A DNA stretch of 64,000 nucleotides from Rubripirellula sp. GTDB lineage: Bacteria; Planctomycetota; Planctomycetia; Pirellulales; Pirellulaceae. The DNA lies in assembly GCA_012270065.1 (NCBI GenBank), contig JAAXJB010000088.1:53964-117963 (forward strand), in the 5' to 3' direction. Below, in pieces: positions 34,593 to 45,400 of the stretch (position 1 is its first letter; every line of letters starts with the position of its first letter). A program made the translations under genes and the position numbers. Under the pieces are notes generated by a model. That model searched no databases, was not told the DNA's origin, and saw only the letters and a list, made by a program, of their open reading frames with translations.

Positions 34593-34717
34593 GCTGCGGG
34601 CCTTCACCGTTGAGCTTCTGCGAATTGGACGTATTCACTGTTGCTTGAACGTTTTATTGCAGAGGTAAACGGCCTGTGACTGGCGTTCATTGTTTTGCGA
34701 TGATGTGTAAGTCTGGT

Positions 34718-36367
34718 TTAACGTTCCGAGACCAGTTTTCTGATTTGCTGCATGCCAAGCGGGACGCGATTTTTGGGTGCGCTGCGACCTGATGTCTTGA
34801 GTTCCTTCAGCAGTCTTTGTAACGCGGCTGTCTTCTCGGAGTTGGTGTAGTAGAGATTTGTTGTTTCACCAGGATCCCGGTCCAGATCATACAGTTGCCC
34901 GGGGGCATCAGGAGCAGTTTCAATCAGCGCGTATTGCTTCAATGGTGGCCGCTCATAATTGTTTCCACCCGAGCCTCGGTGATCGAGGTATTTCCATGAT
35001 CCTTTTCTTATCTGGAATTCACCACGAAAACTCTGTGTTAGCAGATGCGGACGCACGGGGAGCGTCTCGTCCTGGAGCCCAAGGAGCACCGGCATCATGT
35101 CAAAACTGTCGGTTGCGTCGCTGTCTTGCAGGCGGTACCCAGTCATTGAAGCGAGGGTTGCAAATAGGTCAGTCGTGTTGATCATCTGTTTGGAGACCAT
35201 TCCAGGAGAAACCACCCCGGGCCAACGAATGATCATGGGGACACGGTGCCCGCCTTCCCATCCATCCCGCTTCATCCCGCGATAACCACCCGAAGCGTCG
35301 TGTTGGTGATCACGTCGCATCCAGTCGACATGGAGTGTTTCAGCACCATTGTCAGCATTGAAGATGATCACTGTGTTGTCATCAATTCCAAGATCCCTGA
35401 TAAGGTCAAGGACTCTGCCGACCAGGTCATCGAGTTCCCAGACAAAATCACCACGTGGGCCAGCCTTGGTCGCATTGTTGAATTGCTCAGCGGGTAAAAC
35501 GGGGGCATGTGCAATTTGGGTTGAAAGCACGGCGAAGAATGGAATTTGCCTGTGCTTTTTTCTGTGGCTTTCAATGAACGCTTTGGTTTTCTGATAAAAG
35601 AGCAGATCAGCGTTCATGAAGTCGTACCCCGGTGACTTCCAGCCTTCATCATTATCCCAACGCCATTTACCACCCGGGTTAGGGAGTGTGCTGCGTTTGT
35701 GTCTCTGGCTGGCGGGTACGTCGACCATTCCGTTCTCGATGTAAACGTACAGTGGATCGGTGTTGGGACAGTTTGGTGTGACAAACGATTCATCAAAACC
35801 GCGCGCATTAGGGCCGTCGATGAGCGGCGTGCTCTTTTCATAGTCAATCAGGAGCGAGTTTTCGAATCCGCCTCCGAGTTGTTTGTTGTTCTTGTCAAAC
35901 CATGTCAGACCCACATGCCATTTACCGAATACGCCGGTGCGATAGCCCATGGTCTTGAGCATCTCCGGCAACGTAAGAGTTCCCGGTTTCAGGTAACTCG
36001 GACCTCCGGGACCTTCAAATGCACCACCTCCACGCCCGGTTGAGCGATAGATCTGTTGGCCTGAAAAAAGTCCGTATCGTGATGGTGAGCAGATTGTTGA
36101 GGGGCTGTGGGCGTCAGTAAACCGAATTCCCTCGCTTGCCATCCGGTCAAGTCGCGGTGTCTGATAGGCTGCGTTTGCGTTGTAGCACGAAAGATCTCCG
36201 TACCCGAGGTCATCGGCGTAAATGATGATGATGTTTGGTAGATCCTGGGCACAGGCAATGCTCGTCGCACCAAAAAACGCGGGCAAGATGACCGTGAAGA
36301 AAAGAAAACCGCCTCGTGCTATTTGTTGAATTGCCCGGCCGTGGTATCTACTCGCGTCAATATTCAT
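34718..36367 (-). CDS. exported type I sulfatase
   Basis: The protein has 549 residues from MNIDASRYHG at 36367; an upstream frame to 36499 overlaps the next gene and lacks a signal at its start. An export signal lies near residues 20-40 (FLFFTVILPAFFGATSIACAQ). The domain starts NIIIIYADDLGYGDLSC. Motif ICSPSRYGLFSGQ gives Cys93 as the formylglycine precursor. Further on are FGKWHVGLTW, FNADNGAETLH and a C-terminal LYDLDRDPGETTNLY. It is the last gene of a five-gene minus-strand run (41965 to 34718), 110 bp after another sulfatase. Substrate unknown. Confidence 0.92.
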   Translation of the reverse strand: MNIDASRYHGRAIQQIARGGFLFFTVILPAFFGATSIACAQDLPNIIIIYADDLGYGDLSCYNANAAYQTPRLDRMASEGIRFTDAHSPSTICSPSRYGLFSGQQIYRSTGRGGGAFEGPGGPSYLKPGTLTLPEMLKTMGYRTGVFGKWHVGLTWFDKNNKQLGGGFENSLLIDYEKSTPLIDGPNARGFDESFVTPNCPNTDPLYVYIENGMVDVPASQRHKRSTLPNPGGKWRWDNDEGWKSPGYDFMNADLLFYQKTKAFIESHRKKHRQIPFFAVLSTQIAHAPVLPAEQFNNATKAGPRGDFVWELDDLVGRVLDLIRDLGIDDNTVIIFNADNGAETLHVDWMRRDHQHDASGGYRGMKRDGWEGGHRVPMIIRWPGVVSPGMVSKQMINTTDLFATLASMTGYRLQDSDATDSFDMMPVLLGLQDETLPVRPHLLTQSFRGEFQIRKGSWKYLDHRGSGGNNYERPPLKQYALIETAPDAPGQLYDLDRDPGETTNLYYTNSEKTAALQRLLKELKTSGRSAPKNRVPLGMQQIRKLVSER

Positions 36368-36477
36368 TTGTGGATCGTATGGCGACGTTGTTTTCGGAAG
36401 AACTTGAAAATCGATCAGATGGGTTTTCTGCCTGATGGTCCGCTTCGAGTGGGTTACGAGAGTCCATAGGAGCAAAC

Positions 36478-37992
36478 TCACTTGCCCTGCTGCTGCCACT
36501 TTTTCATCAGTGAAATGTTTGCCTCTAATTCTTCTGCTTTGTGAGCGTCCCGGCTGCGTAGTTTTTCAACGTAGGGTTTCATGTCACTGTCGTACATGGC
36601 TTCACTCTCAGAATCCCGGCCATGGTCGTTGCTTGTTTGTTGCCACTGACCCAGAAGTTTCCGGAATTGCTTGAGTCTTTTCGTTTGATCAAGGTTGGTA
36701 GCCAGATTGTTGATTTCCCAGGGGTCGTCGTTCAGGTTGTACAGCTCTTCTTTTGGCCGGGTTTCTGCCATGATCAACGATTGCGCTGGATTCAGCTTTC
36801 CCTCGGCATACAACTGTCTTAGCACAGGCATGAAGGGTTTGGCGTCTTTGTAGTTGCTAGGCTGCAGGTAAGGTCGCTGGGGTAGGTAATTTCGAATGTA
36901 TTTGTACTTGCCCTGGCGGATGCTTCGAATGTAATCAACGGTTTCGTCGCAGCGGTCTCGCGCGGACACCAGGAATGTTCTTTTTTCCGCTTCGGCATCG
37001 AAAAGTGATCGACCCTGCATGGATTCGGGTAATTCAATTCCGGCGAGGTCAAGGCTTGTTGCCGCCAGATCGATGTGGGCCACGAGAGCGTTGTTTCTTG
37101 TTGCCGATTCAGGCAGTGCTTTTCCCCATGCAACCAGGGGAATATGGATTCCTTCCTCATACAAAAACTGTTTTCCTCTTGCGTGGCTGATGCCATGATC
37201 AGTCAGGAAAAAGATGATTGTGTTGTTCAGGCAATCATCCTGCTTCAGGCGTTCAATGATGCGTCCGACCTCGATGTCCGTGTAATTCACGGAATCGAGA
37301 TACGCGGCCCAGTCCTCACGAATCACAGGGTGATCCGGGTAATAGGGTGGTATTTCTACGGATTCTGGATCAATGGTGGTGGGCAATTCCGAACAGATCG
37401 CCTGATAGGCTTTCGCAATATTGCGGTGTTTACCGCCGCGTAATTGAACTTGGGCAAAGAATGGCTGGTTCGGTTTGCGTTTACGCCAGTCGATCCCGTC
37501 ATACAAGTCTGAACTTTCATAATCAAAGTTGTAATCTTCTTTGCCGCGTCGCGAGACAGTTGCATCACTGTTGGTTGTGAAATATCCCGCTTCCTTGAAA
37601 AGTTCAGGAATCGTGCGCACTCCCTCGGGTAATTGGATTTTAAGTTTCCCCCGGGAACTGCGATGATGGTGTGCATTGATGCTCGTTTGATACATCCCGG
37701 TGATGAGAGCGGACCGGAACGTGGAGCAGACGGGGGCAGTGGCGTAGGCACGGGAAAAAACGATACCTTCCCGGGCGAGGCGATCAACGTTGGGGGTGGC
37801 AACAGAGTTTTCGCCCTGATACCCGAAATGACAGGACATGTCATCGACAAGAATCCAAACGATATTCGGTTGTTGTTGCTCATTGACTGACGATAACGAA
37901 GCAGCTTTTTCAGCGACTGCCATTGGGGCAGCTATGCCCAGGAGGATCAGGGTCGTGAGGAAATTTTTGGGCACAGGGTTGGGAGGAAACAT
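36478..37992 (-). CDS. sulfatase-family hydrolase with non-canonical CSTFR active-site motif
   Basis: The protein has 504 residues and an N-terminal signal ([17 protein letters not shown]). The fold is clearly of the sulfatase family: [55 protein letters not shown] and [15 protein letters not shown]. At the active site the usual C-x-P-S/A-R is CSTFR (Cys89), with Thr in place of the Pro and Phe in place of the Ser that formylglycine-generating enzymes recognise. The codons are TGC TCC ACG TTC CGG, so this is not a single-base frameshift. The rest ([19 protein letters not shown]) is normal. It may be inactive, or matured by a different route. It lies in the sulfatase run. Confidence 0.9.
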   Translation of the reverse strand: MFPPNPVPKNFLTTLILLGIAAPMAVAEKAASLSSVNEQQQPNIVWILVDDMSCHFGYQGENSVATPNVDRLAREGIVFSRAYATAPVCSTFRSALITGMYQTSINAHHHRSSRGKLKIQLPEGVRTIPELFKEAGYFTTNSDATVSRRGKEDYNFDYESSDLYDGIDWRKRKPNQPFFAQVQLRGGKHRNIAKAYQAICSELPTTIDPESVEIPPYYPDHPVIREDWAAYLDSVNYTDIEVGRIIERLKQDDCLNNTIIFFLTDHGISHARGKQFLYEEGIHIPLVAWGKALPESATRNNALVAHIDLAATSLDLAGIELPESMQGRSLFDAEAEKRTFLVSARDRCDETVDYIRSIRQGKYKYIRNYLPQRPYLQPSNYKDAKPFMPVLRQLYAEGKLNPAQSLIMAETRPKEELYNLNDDPWEINNLATNLDQTKRLKQFRKLLGQWQQTSNDHGRDSESEAMYDSDMKPYVEKLRSRDAHKAEELEANISLMKKWQQQGK

Positions 37993-38055
37993 GCGTTACG
38001 ATCCGGAACAGATTTTTTTGAGGATATGAATTCGATGACGTGATGTGCGTGTGCC

Positions 38056-39678
38056 TCAATCGGGCTTCAGATACCTGACTCTCAGGTCTTTGGGTATTGG
38101 GGTGACATGATTGCGTTTGCCCCACTCTGTCCACGCATGATCCAGTTCCACAACTTTCTGGGGGAACTTCGCGGCAAGGTCAAACGATTCAGTTCGATCG
38201 ATGCTCAGGTCATATAGTTCCCATGGGGCGTCATCGAACGCTACGAGTTTCCATTTGCCATGACGGACTGCACGATTTCCTTGATGCTCAAAAAATAACA
38301 TCCTTTTTTGTGGCGGGTGATGCAGCATTTTCAGAAGATCAGTACCGGGCAGGCCCTGCGCACTTGGATTTTGGGTGCCTGATGCTGTTAACACGGTCGG
38401 GTAGATGTCAATCAGATGTGCTGGCAGCGTTTTGATGGTGCCGCCCGGAACATCAAGGCCTTTTGGCCAATGAAGAATTGCCGGTGATGTGATTCCCCCT
38501 TCATGATTGTAATGTTTGTACATGCGCCAGGGAGTGTTCGATGCGTTTGCCCATCCCGATCCGACGCTGTGAAAGGTTCCCTTAGTTCCCATCACATTCA
38601 AATCATCATCTTCGTGCAAGATATTCTGGTTGCTTGAACTGATGTCAAAGCCGAAGGGGTCCCATTCAAAACAGGCTCCATTGTCAGAGGTGAAGATGAT
38701 CAGAGTATTCGAGAGTTCACCGTTATCTCGGAGCGATTTGATAACTCTTCCGATCTGTTGATCCATGCGATCGACCATTGCAGCATATATTGCCATCCGT
38801 CTCGATAAATCTTTGCGGCGCTTCTCCGAGAGCACGTCCCATGCGGGATTGGTTCCCGTCTTTGTCTCACCATAATTTGTCCATGTAGAACGCTTACTCA
38901 AGGTGGTCTGGCCGGGAATGATCTTGAGTTGCTTCATTTTCTTCAGGCGATCGCGACGCAGTGAGTCCCAGCCGCTTTTGTATTTGTCGGCGTATTTGTC
39001 AATCAGTTCTTTTGGTGCCTGAAGCGGGAAATGAGGTGCGTTGTATGCGATGTAGAGAAAGAAAGGCTGGTCTGGGGTCTGACGACTCATTTCCAGAAAG
39101 TCGAGTGCATGGTCGGTTACCGCATCAGTACCGTAAAAAGACCCTTCAACGTAGGTTCGCGCGGTTTGATCTCTGGGAAGGCGCAGGAAATGGTCTGGAT
39201 CAAAAAAGCGTTTTGCGCTGACAAGTGTGCCGTAAAACTGTTCAAAACCGTGCTTGGTAGGATCGGGGGTGCCAAGATGCCATTTGCCTGACATGAACGT
39301 GCGGTAGCCAGCTTTGCCAAGATCGTCAGCCATGGTGATGGCTTCATCCGAAAGTCGCCCGCGATATCCGGGTTGACCAAGGTCATTGCCGGCCATGTGG
39401 CCCAAGCCAACGCGGTGTGGATATTTTCCGGTGAGCAGTGCCGCCCTCGATGGGCAGCATCGCCCTGTGGTGTAAAAATGCGTCAAACGTATTCCGCCAG
39501 CGGCGAGATTATCAAGAATGGGTGTTTCAATCTCGCCACCAAAACATCCCAGATCACTGTAGCCAAGATCATCAGCAAGAAGTAACAGAACGTTTGGACG
39601 TTGTTCGGTCTGGGCAATCGCCAAAGATGGAACCAGGCAGAGGAACGCTGATACAAAATATTGAATGCAGTTCATCAT
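38056..39678 (-). CDS. exported type I sulfatase
   Basis: The protein has 540 residues with a signal peptide (MMNCIQYFVSAFLCLVPS, ending AIAQ). The domain starts NVLLLLADDLGYSDLGCFGGEI. The active-site motif GRCCPSRAALLTG gives Cys74 (C-C-P-S-R), followed by GHMAGNDLGQPGYRG. MSGKWHLGTPDP and FTSDNGACFEWDP complete the metal site. The C-terminal domain ends LYDLSIDRTESFDLA. The pattern is that of arylsulfatase A-like enzymes. It lies 63 bp upstream of the CSTFR sulfatase gene and is probably co-transcribed. Confidence 0.92.
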   Translation of the reverse strand: MMNCIQYFVSAFLCLVPSLAIAQTEQRPNVLLLLADDLGYSDLGCFGGEIETPILDNLAAGGIRLTHFYTTGRCCPSRAALLTGKYPHRVGLGHMAGNDLGQPGYRGRLSDEAITMADDLGKAGYRTFMSGKWHLGTPDPTKHGFEQFYGTLVSAKRFFDPDHFLRLPRDQTARTYVEGSFYGTDAVTDHALDFLEMSRQTPDQPFFLYIAYNAPHFPLQAPKELIDKYADKYKSGWDSLRRDRLKKMKQLKIIPGQTTLSKRSTWTNYGETKTGTNPAWDVLSEKRRKDLSRRMAIYAAMVDRMDQQIGRVIKSLRDNGELSNTLIIFTSDNGACFEWDPFGFDISSSNQNILHEDDDLNVMGTKGTFHSVGSGWANASNTPWRMYKHYNHEGGITSPAILHWPKGLDVPGGTIKTLPAHLIDIYPTVLTASGTQNPSAQGLPGTDLLKMLHHPPQKRMLFFEHQGNRAVRHGKWKLVAFDDAPWELYDLSIDRTESFDLAAKFPQKVVELDHAWTEWGKRNHVTPIPKDLRVRYLKPD

Positions 39679-39925
39679 GACAGTGTTACCTCAATGAAGG
39701 TTGAGGGCAGTGGTTTTGGAATGAATCGAAGTCAGTGATGATCGACGTGGGTTTCTTCCCTGTCGATCCTGTTGAAGATCACTGCAGGTATTTCCGTGAG
39801 GCGTTTTCCTTCGATGCACTTTCGCATTCCGATTGACGCACAGTTGCCGTGTTTGTTGACGATCTGGGAGCTTGCGAATGGCTGAGAGCTTGCAGAAAAA
39901 AAGTGCGCGAACAATGTGAACTTGA

Positions 39926-40975
39926 CTACTTGCCCTTGTTTGTGAGCGTCTCAATGAGGAAATCTGTCGGAGTTGGATATTTGGAACTCTTGGCGCCCGG
40001 GTGGATGAGTTCGCATACGGTTCCAGTACTTTCGCAATGCTCCTTCAGTTTGACGCCGAAATTCGCTGTATGCGTTGGATCTTTCTGTGGTTTGCCGAGA
40101 TCCGGTGGTGCGTTGTAAAAAAGCGCAACAGGGGGATCGTCCTGGCTCACCAGTGCGTAGGGAGAGTATTCCTCGATCCAGTTAATGATCTTTGCACGTG
40201 ATTTGTAAAATGCGTCGAACCCTCCTTCGATGCCAAACGCATGCGATCCATATTTGCTGTTGGGTGTCCATTCCCGCATCTGTTTGGGATCAAGTGTTGT
40301 TTGAGCTCCGATCACGGCAGCAGCTTGCAAACGAGTTGATTCGGCGAGGATTTGATCGCCACTTTGTGTTGCTTTCAAGTCATCATGAAATGCGAGCCAA
40401 AGGCTTGAGCAAGCGCCGGCCGATCCACCGGCAGCCCCAACCCGATTTTTATCCAAGTTCCATTCTTTTGCCTTGGAGCGAACGAACTGCAGGGCTCTGG
40501 CCGCATCATGAAGAGGCGCATGCACTGGTGGGGTTTTAGTAATCGGATCCGCTTGCGTAACGAAGCGGTAATTGATCGCTACCACCGAAATCCCGGCTTT
40601 TAACAAGCGGTTGATGTCGACAAATCGATCGAGCCTTTCCTTGGACCCGCCTTTCCATCCACCACCGTGGATGACGAATACAAGTGGTGTCGGGTCAGGT
40701 TGGGAAGCACGCCAAAAGTCCAGTATCTGACGGGGATGATCTCCATATGGAATCTCCCGCGCGGTTGGTTCTGGAACCTGAGCGGCATAACGAGGGCCCG
40801 TGTTCGCTTTTGGTGTAGATTTCTTTTTCGGACTGGTTTGTCTAGCATTCCCGTCATTATTAATGCCACCGATATCTGCAGCCGCTAGCTGTTTTACCAA
40901 AACGGGATTTGAAAACTGGACAGGGAACGGGGCAAAGCAGATTGCCACGACAACGCGACTCATTGTGGACATGGG
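39926..40975 (-). CDS. exported esterase/lipase-like alpha/beta hydrolase
   Basis: About 349 residues; ATGs at 40984, 40975 and 40963 are in frame and the second or third fits a signal peptide best (VVVAICFAPFPVQFS). A Lys-rich linker (PKKKSTPKANTGP) precedes the catalytic domain. It has the oxyanion motif FVIHGGGWKGGS, nucleophile elbow GAAGGSAGACSSLW and the acid near PPVALFYNAPPD; the His is most likely in ELIHPG. The family resembles the BD-FAE/acetyl-xylan esterases beside sulfatases. It lies between the DUF1080 gene and three sulfatase genes, so it probably removes acyl groups from the glycan that they desulfate (inference). Confidence 0.84.
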   Translation of the reverse strand, partial: PMSTMSRVVVAICFAPFPVQFSNPVLVKQLAAADIGGINNDGNARQTSPKKKSTPKANTGPRYAAQVPEPTAREIPYGDHPRQILDFWRASQPDPTPLVFVIHGGGWKGGSKERLDRFVDINRLLKAGISVVAINYRFVTQADPITKTPPVHAPLHDAARALQFVRSKAKEWNLDKNRVGAAGGSAGACSSLWLAFHDDLKATQSGDQILAESTRLQAAAVIGAQTTLDPKQMREWTPNSKYGSHAFGIEGGFDAFYKSRAKIINWIEEYSPYALVSQDDPPVALFYNAPPDLGKPQKDPTHTANFGVKLKEHCESTGTVCELIHPGAKSSKYPTPTDFLIETLTNKGK

Positions 40976-41218
40976 CATGAACATGCGTTTGTGTGTTTTT
41001 CAGGGTGAACTCTTAGCGTTGGCTTGGTGTTGCAAGCTGCAACTTCAAGAGATGAGCTTGCATTGAATGTTTTCACTTTGCCGCCCGTACGTCTCGTAAC
41101 TGCGTTTGCATCGCAGAAGGGTACGGCTGTTGAAGCGTCGTTCCGTTCAACAATGAATAATGGATCTATGATATCCACTTGTCGATGGAGGGCACCCGGC
41201 GTGGCGCACGCAGGAAAA

Positions 41219-41965
41219 TCAATTCTCTGATTTGCTTTCCTGAGGCTTCTCCTGTGCAGCCTTGATCAGCTTCTTTCCGATACTACCCGTCAGTGGTCGG
41301 TATTGGATGTCCTTGAACTCCACACGCATCGGTGGACCTGCGTGCAACTGCAAGCCTAACACACCTTGACTGAGAGCATCGGGGTGCCTGTCTGTCAGTT
41401 CGATTGTGTTGACCCCGTTAATTTGATGAACCAGATTGTTTCCGACAGCGACGATGCGAAGCGTGTTCCATTCCCAATCGGTCAGCTTCTGGTTGGGATC
41501 GCCAATTGTTGCAACTTTTTCTGTTTTGCCATTTGGCTTGACGATCGCTTTTGTGAACCTTTGTGCGATGATCCCGCGACCTGTTTTTTCACTGTAGATC
41601 ATTCCAAAGTATTCAGGTTTCGGGTGCAGGTCAGCTTGATAGCCTTTCAGTGCAAATTTGACAGGGTCTGTCACTTCACTACGGTATTGCACACCGGAAT
41701 TATTTCCGCGAAAGCGCACTTTGCAGATAAGTTCAAAATCGGAAACCTCCCCGCCATCCCAAACGAGAAACGTATTGGGTTTTGCCGGGTTCTCTTTTGT
41801 CGTCTCGCCAACGATTGCACCGTCTTGAACGCTCCAAAATCCGGCTTGACCCGACCATCCCTCAAGATCTTTGCCGTTGAAAAGGTTTTGGAATTCTTGT
41901 GCGTTTGCACATTGCGTTAAAGAGATGATGACGCAGAGAAGAAGAGTCTTTTTGAGAAATTTCAT
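41219..41965 (-). CDS. exported DUF1080 (3-keto-disaccharide hydrolase) family protein
   Basis: The protein has 248 residues from MKFLKKTLLL at 41965 with a signal peptide ending CANAQ. The DUF1080 domain starts FQNLFNGKDLEGWSGQAGFWSVQDGAIVGET and contains LICKVRFRGNNSGVQYRSE, YQADLHP and DWEWNTLRIVAVGNNLVHQINGV, the lectin-like jelly-roll hallmarks. Recent work on Bacteroidetes and planctomycete homologues links the family to hydrolysis of 3-keto-glycosides made by Gfo/Idh enzymes. It is the first gene of the sulfatase run, so it would act on the same glycan. Confidence 0.92.
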   Translation of the reverse strand: MKFLKKTLLLCVIISLTQCANAQEFQNLFNGKDLEGWSGQAGFWSVQDGAIVGETTKENPAKPNTFLVWDGGEVSDFELICKVRFRGNNSGVQYRSEVTDPVKFALKGYQADLHPKPEYFGMIYSEKTGRGIIAQRFTKAIVKPNGKTEKVATIGDPNQKLTDWEWNTLRIVAVGNNLVHQINGVNTIELTDRHPDALSQGVLGLQLHAGPPMRVEFKDIQYRPLTGSIGKKLIKAAQEKPQESKSEN

Positions 41966-42468
41966 TTTGGTTCGGTTCTGTTGTGTGAAGGTTGCCTCAG
42001 AGTGTCGCGTCATTGAGGTTGGTTGACGAAAGGCTCTGGTTGAATGACTGAGGCAGTGAAGGGTGTATTACCGGGGCGAACAGTATAAGCCAGAAACTGT
42101 TGAAAAGGGGCAGGCAATCAGTTTGTTTCGTATCACATTGCCCAAACGTGCAGGTTTTTCTAGGCAACAGGTGCATCGGTTACGGATTGACATGCGGATG
42201 ATTCACGGATTCGCAACTTTGGCTTGTTAGTCGTTTGAACAGTCAACCTTGTAAAATGAAACCAGGACTTCGACAGTGTTTGATCACATGGTTAGATCAA
42301 CTTCACGCTTTTGGTGTGGCGTGATGACTTGTTTCTGGTTTAGGGGAAGTTATGAGATACACCGCGGGTATTGGGCATGGTTTCTTGATGCCAGCTTGTG
42401 ATAAGCAGTTTTTTAAAGTGTATACTCGTCTTCTTGCTCGTTAGATTTTCGCAAGTCCCGTTGGGTGT
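41966..42468. other. divergent intergenic region
   Basis: These 503 bp separate the DUF1080 gene from the helicase gene. A TATACT sequence (42421-42426) preceded 19 bp upstream by TTGTGA (42396-42401) could be a weak plus-strand promoter for the helicase. No gene was seen. Confidence 0.4.
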
Positions 42469-45400
42469 ATGTCAAACAACGCATCATCATTGTGTCATCG
42501 ACTGACTGGTTATTTTCACGATTGTCTGGCTGCGCAGACTGACTGGGGAGGATCAGTCAATGTTCTCGCGCAGAAGGATGTGGAAATTTTACCACTTCGT
42601 TCGCAGGAACAGGAACAACTTAATACACATCAAGAGCTTGATTTAGATGATGCACAGGCGATTGAGTTTGGCAAGCTCGCGGCATTGGCCAGTGGTGACA
42701 GCTCGCTTTGTTTAGGCGCGTTATTTCTTGTCGGTCGTCGATCAGTTCAGGAGACGGAGAAGTTCAAGTCTTTCTGTGCACCTGTGCTTGAAGTTCCTGT
42801 GGAAATGGTTCTGACCGAAGCTGGCGCGCGTGTTCGAGTGACCGAAAGGGAATTTACAGTCAATCACAGTTTGTTGGCAGAAATACTCGATGGAGATGAT
42901 GACGATTTGCAGGATCGGCTTGCGGACCTCTCTGACATCGTTCCTGATTTTCCGATTGATGAAAAGGAGATAGAAACATTCTGGGAACGGTTTCAAGAGA
43001 TTGCGCCAGAGGTGCATGTGAGCTCTGAATTGCCGAAGGCTCGTAAAAATCAGGGAACACGTATTGCTGAGGTCGGAGCGGCGGCGGATTCGATGGCAGC
43101 CAGTTCGGATGCTCAGGATTCAGAACCTGGCTGCGATGAAGATGTACGACAGTCCGAAAGTAGCGTGTTGCGAAACGGGCAAGGGATTGAGATGGTGGAT
43201 TTTTTCTTTCCGCAAATTGCCGGTGACGGAAATTTCAGGCTGCTGCCAGCGACAGCGGTTGTGACTGGGGCAAATAGCGGCCATTCCATGTCCTCGTTGA
43301 GTGAACTTCGGGCAATGCAGGATATGAAATTGGAGGACACGGCCTTTGGTGCCGTCTTTGATCCGGACGTGGCGAACTCATTTGACTTTAAGCCTCACCA
43401 ACGCGAGTTCCCGGATGAGGTGAGGCCGCTGCCATTGACTCCTGCGCAGGCAGCAATTGTCGAAAGTGCGCGCTCAGCACCTTTGACGGTTGTTACCGGT
43501 CCTCCAGGAACGGGAAAGTCATACACCATCGGCGCGATCATGCTGGATGCGATCATGAATGGGCAGACGGGCCTGCTTGCATCGCAAATGGAAAAAGCAG
43601 TTGAGGTGGTGGCGCGGAATGTGGAGAGTATTGCAGGGCCTTTGTCCGTTGCCCGCTCGGGTGGCAGAAAAACGCAGCGTGAACTCGCAGCAAAGATTGG
43701 GAAGTTGACCGGTCCGAAAAACAACCTCGGATACGATACACAGGGTACCGTCCAGCAGCTTGCCCAAAATCACTTTCAGATGACTCGCGACGAACAGGGG
43801 CTGAAGGACGGCTATCAGAATGCGATCACCAGCGAGGAGCGATGGAGCCAGCTGCATGGTGAATGCATGCGGTGTGAACCACTCTTGCCTTTCGAAACCA
43901 TGAAGGTGTCGGCAAAACATGCCCGGAAAGCCGACGCACTCTTAAAGCGGGTTGAAAATCACGAAGCTGATGGGGCGGGATTGCTCAGGAATTGGTGGGT
44001 TCGCTATCAGCGAAAGAGGATCGCCCGACTTTTGCAGATTCCAATGGGGGAGAGCCTGCCGACAGATCGTGATTTTCAGTTGATGATTTCGTTTTACAGC
44101 ATGCAGGCGGAACGGCAGCAACTGGAACGCCGTTTGAAACATCCATTCCTCGTCGATCTGATTTGGGATCAGATTTTGCAAAACAGGAGAACGCGACACC
44201 GCTGTGCTATTGATCTGTTGCGGTTGAAACGTGAACGCCGACTCAAGCAGCTCGTTGATAATCAGGCAAATCGAACCAGCTTGCGGAATTTGAGCAAGCT
44301 TTTGCGTCGGCGTGATAAAACGTTGAAGTCCGAACTGAAGCAGGAGGTCAAAGAGACGCTCTTGACGGACGCGTTTCCGGGGTGGGCATCAACCAACCGC
44401 GCACTTTGTGAGGTATTACCGACGAAACCGGCCTTTTTTGACGTCGTGGTGATCGATGAGGCCTCTCAGTGCGATCTCGCTCTTGCCGCGGTTGCTTTGA
44501 TGCGCGGCAAACGTGCCGTTGTCGTTGGTGATCCCAACCAACTACGACATGTCTGTTTTCTAAGCCGGACACGCGAACAGGCGTACTTTTCAAAAAATGG
44601 GATCACATCTGAGGAACAGAGAAATTTTCACTTCAGACGCAGCCTGTTTGACGTTGCCGCTGATGCAGTCAAGCAGGAACACTTCTTTTTGCTGGACGAG
44701 CATTTTCGATCAGAGCCGGCCATCATTGGCTTTTCCAACCGGAAGTTTTATGACGGCGATTTGAAGATCATGACCGGACGCCCCGGGGATGAAGCACAAT
44801 CTGCTATCGCGGTGATTCACGTTGAGGGGAGTCGGGAAACAGACAGCAGTATCAATCTGGCGGAAGTGGCTGCCACGATCCAACAGGTCGAGAGCTGGAT
44901 GGTCAAAAAGGATTCCGGACGGCCTCTTTCCATTGGTGTTGTCAGTCCATTTCGAGATCATGCGGATGAGATCCAGCGCCAGATTGTTGATCGTTTCACC
45001 GGTGAGCAGATTAACCAGCATCAGTTGACTGTTGGAACAGCGCACACATTCCAGGGCGATGAGAAAGATGTGATTGTTTTTTCAACGTCGCTTGACGGGG
45101 CTTCGCATCGGGGATCGCTTCAGTTTCTCGAAAACCCGAATCTCTTCAATGTTGCCATAACGCGTGCCAGAAAGAAGCTCGTGGTTGTAACTTCAATGAC
45201 GACGGATGCATTGCCGCAAGGGCTGCTCAGAGAGTTTCTTCAACATGCCAGCGGCAGCGAAAATGGATGGACGCAAAGTGGTCGAAGACAGAGTCCGTTT
45301 GAACGCCAACTCTGTTCGCATCTGGAAAAAGAAGAGATGAGTCTGTGGACTGGATTTGACGCAACCGGGACGTGTGTGCCCATCGTTGCCGGGTTGGATG

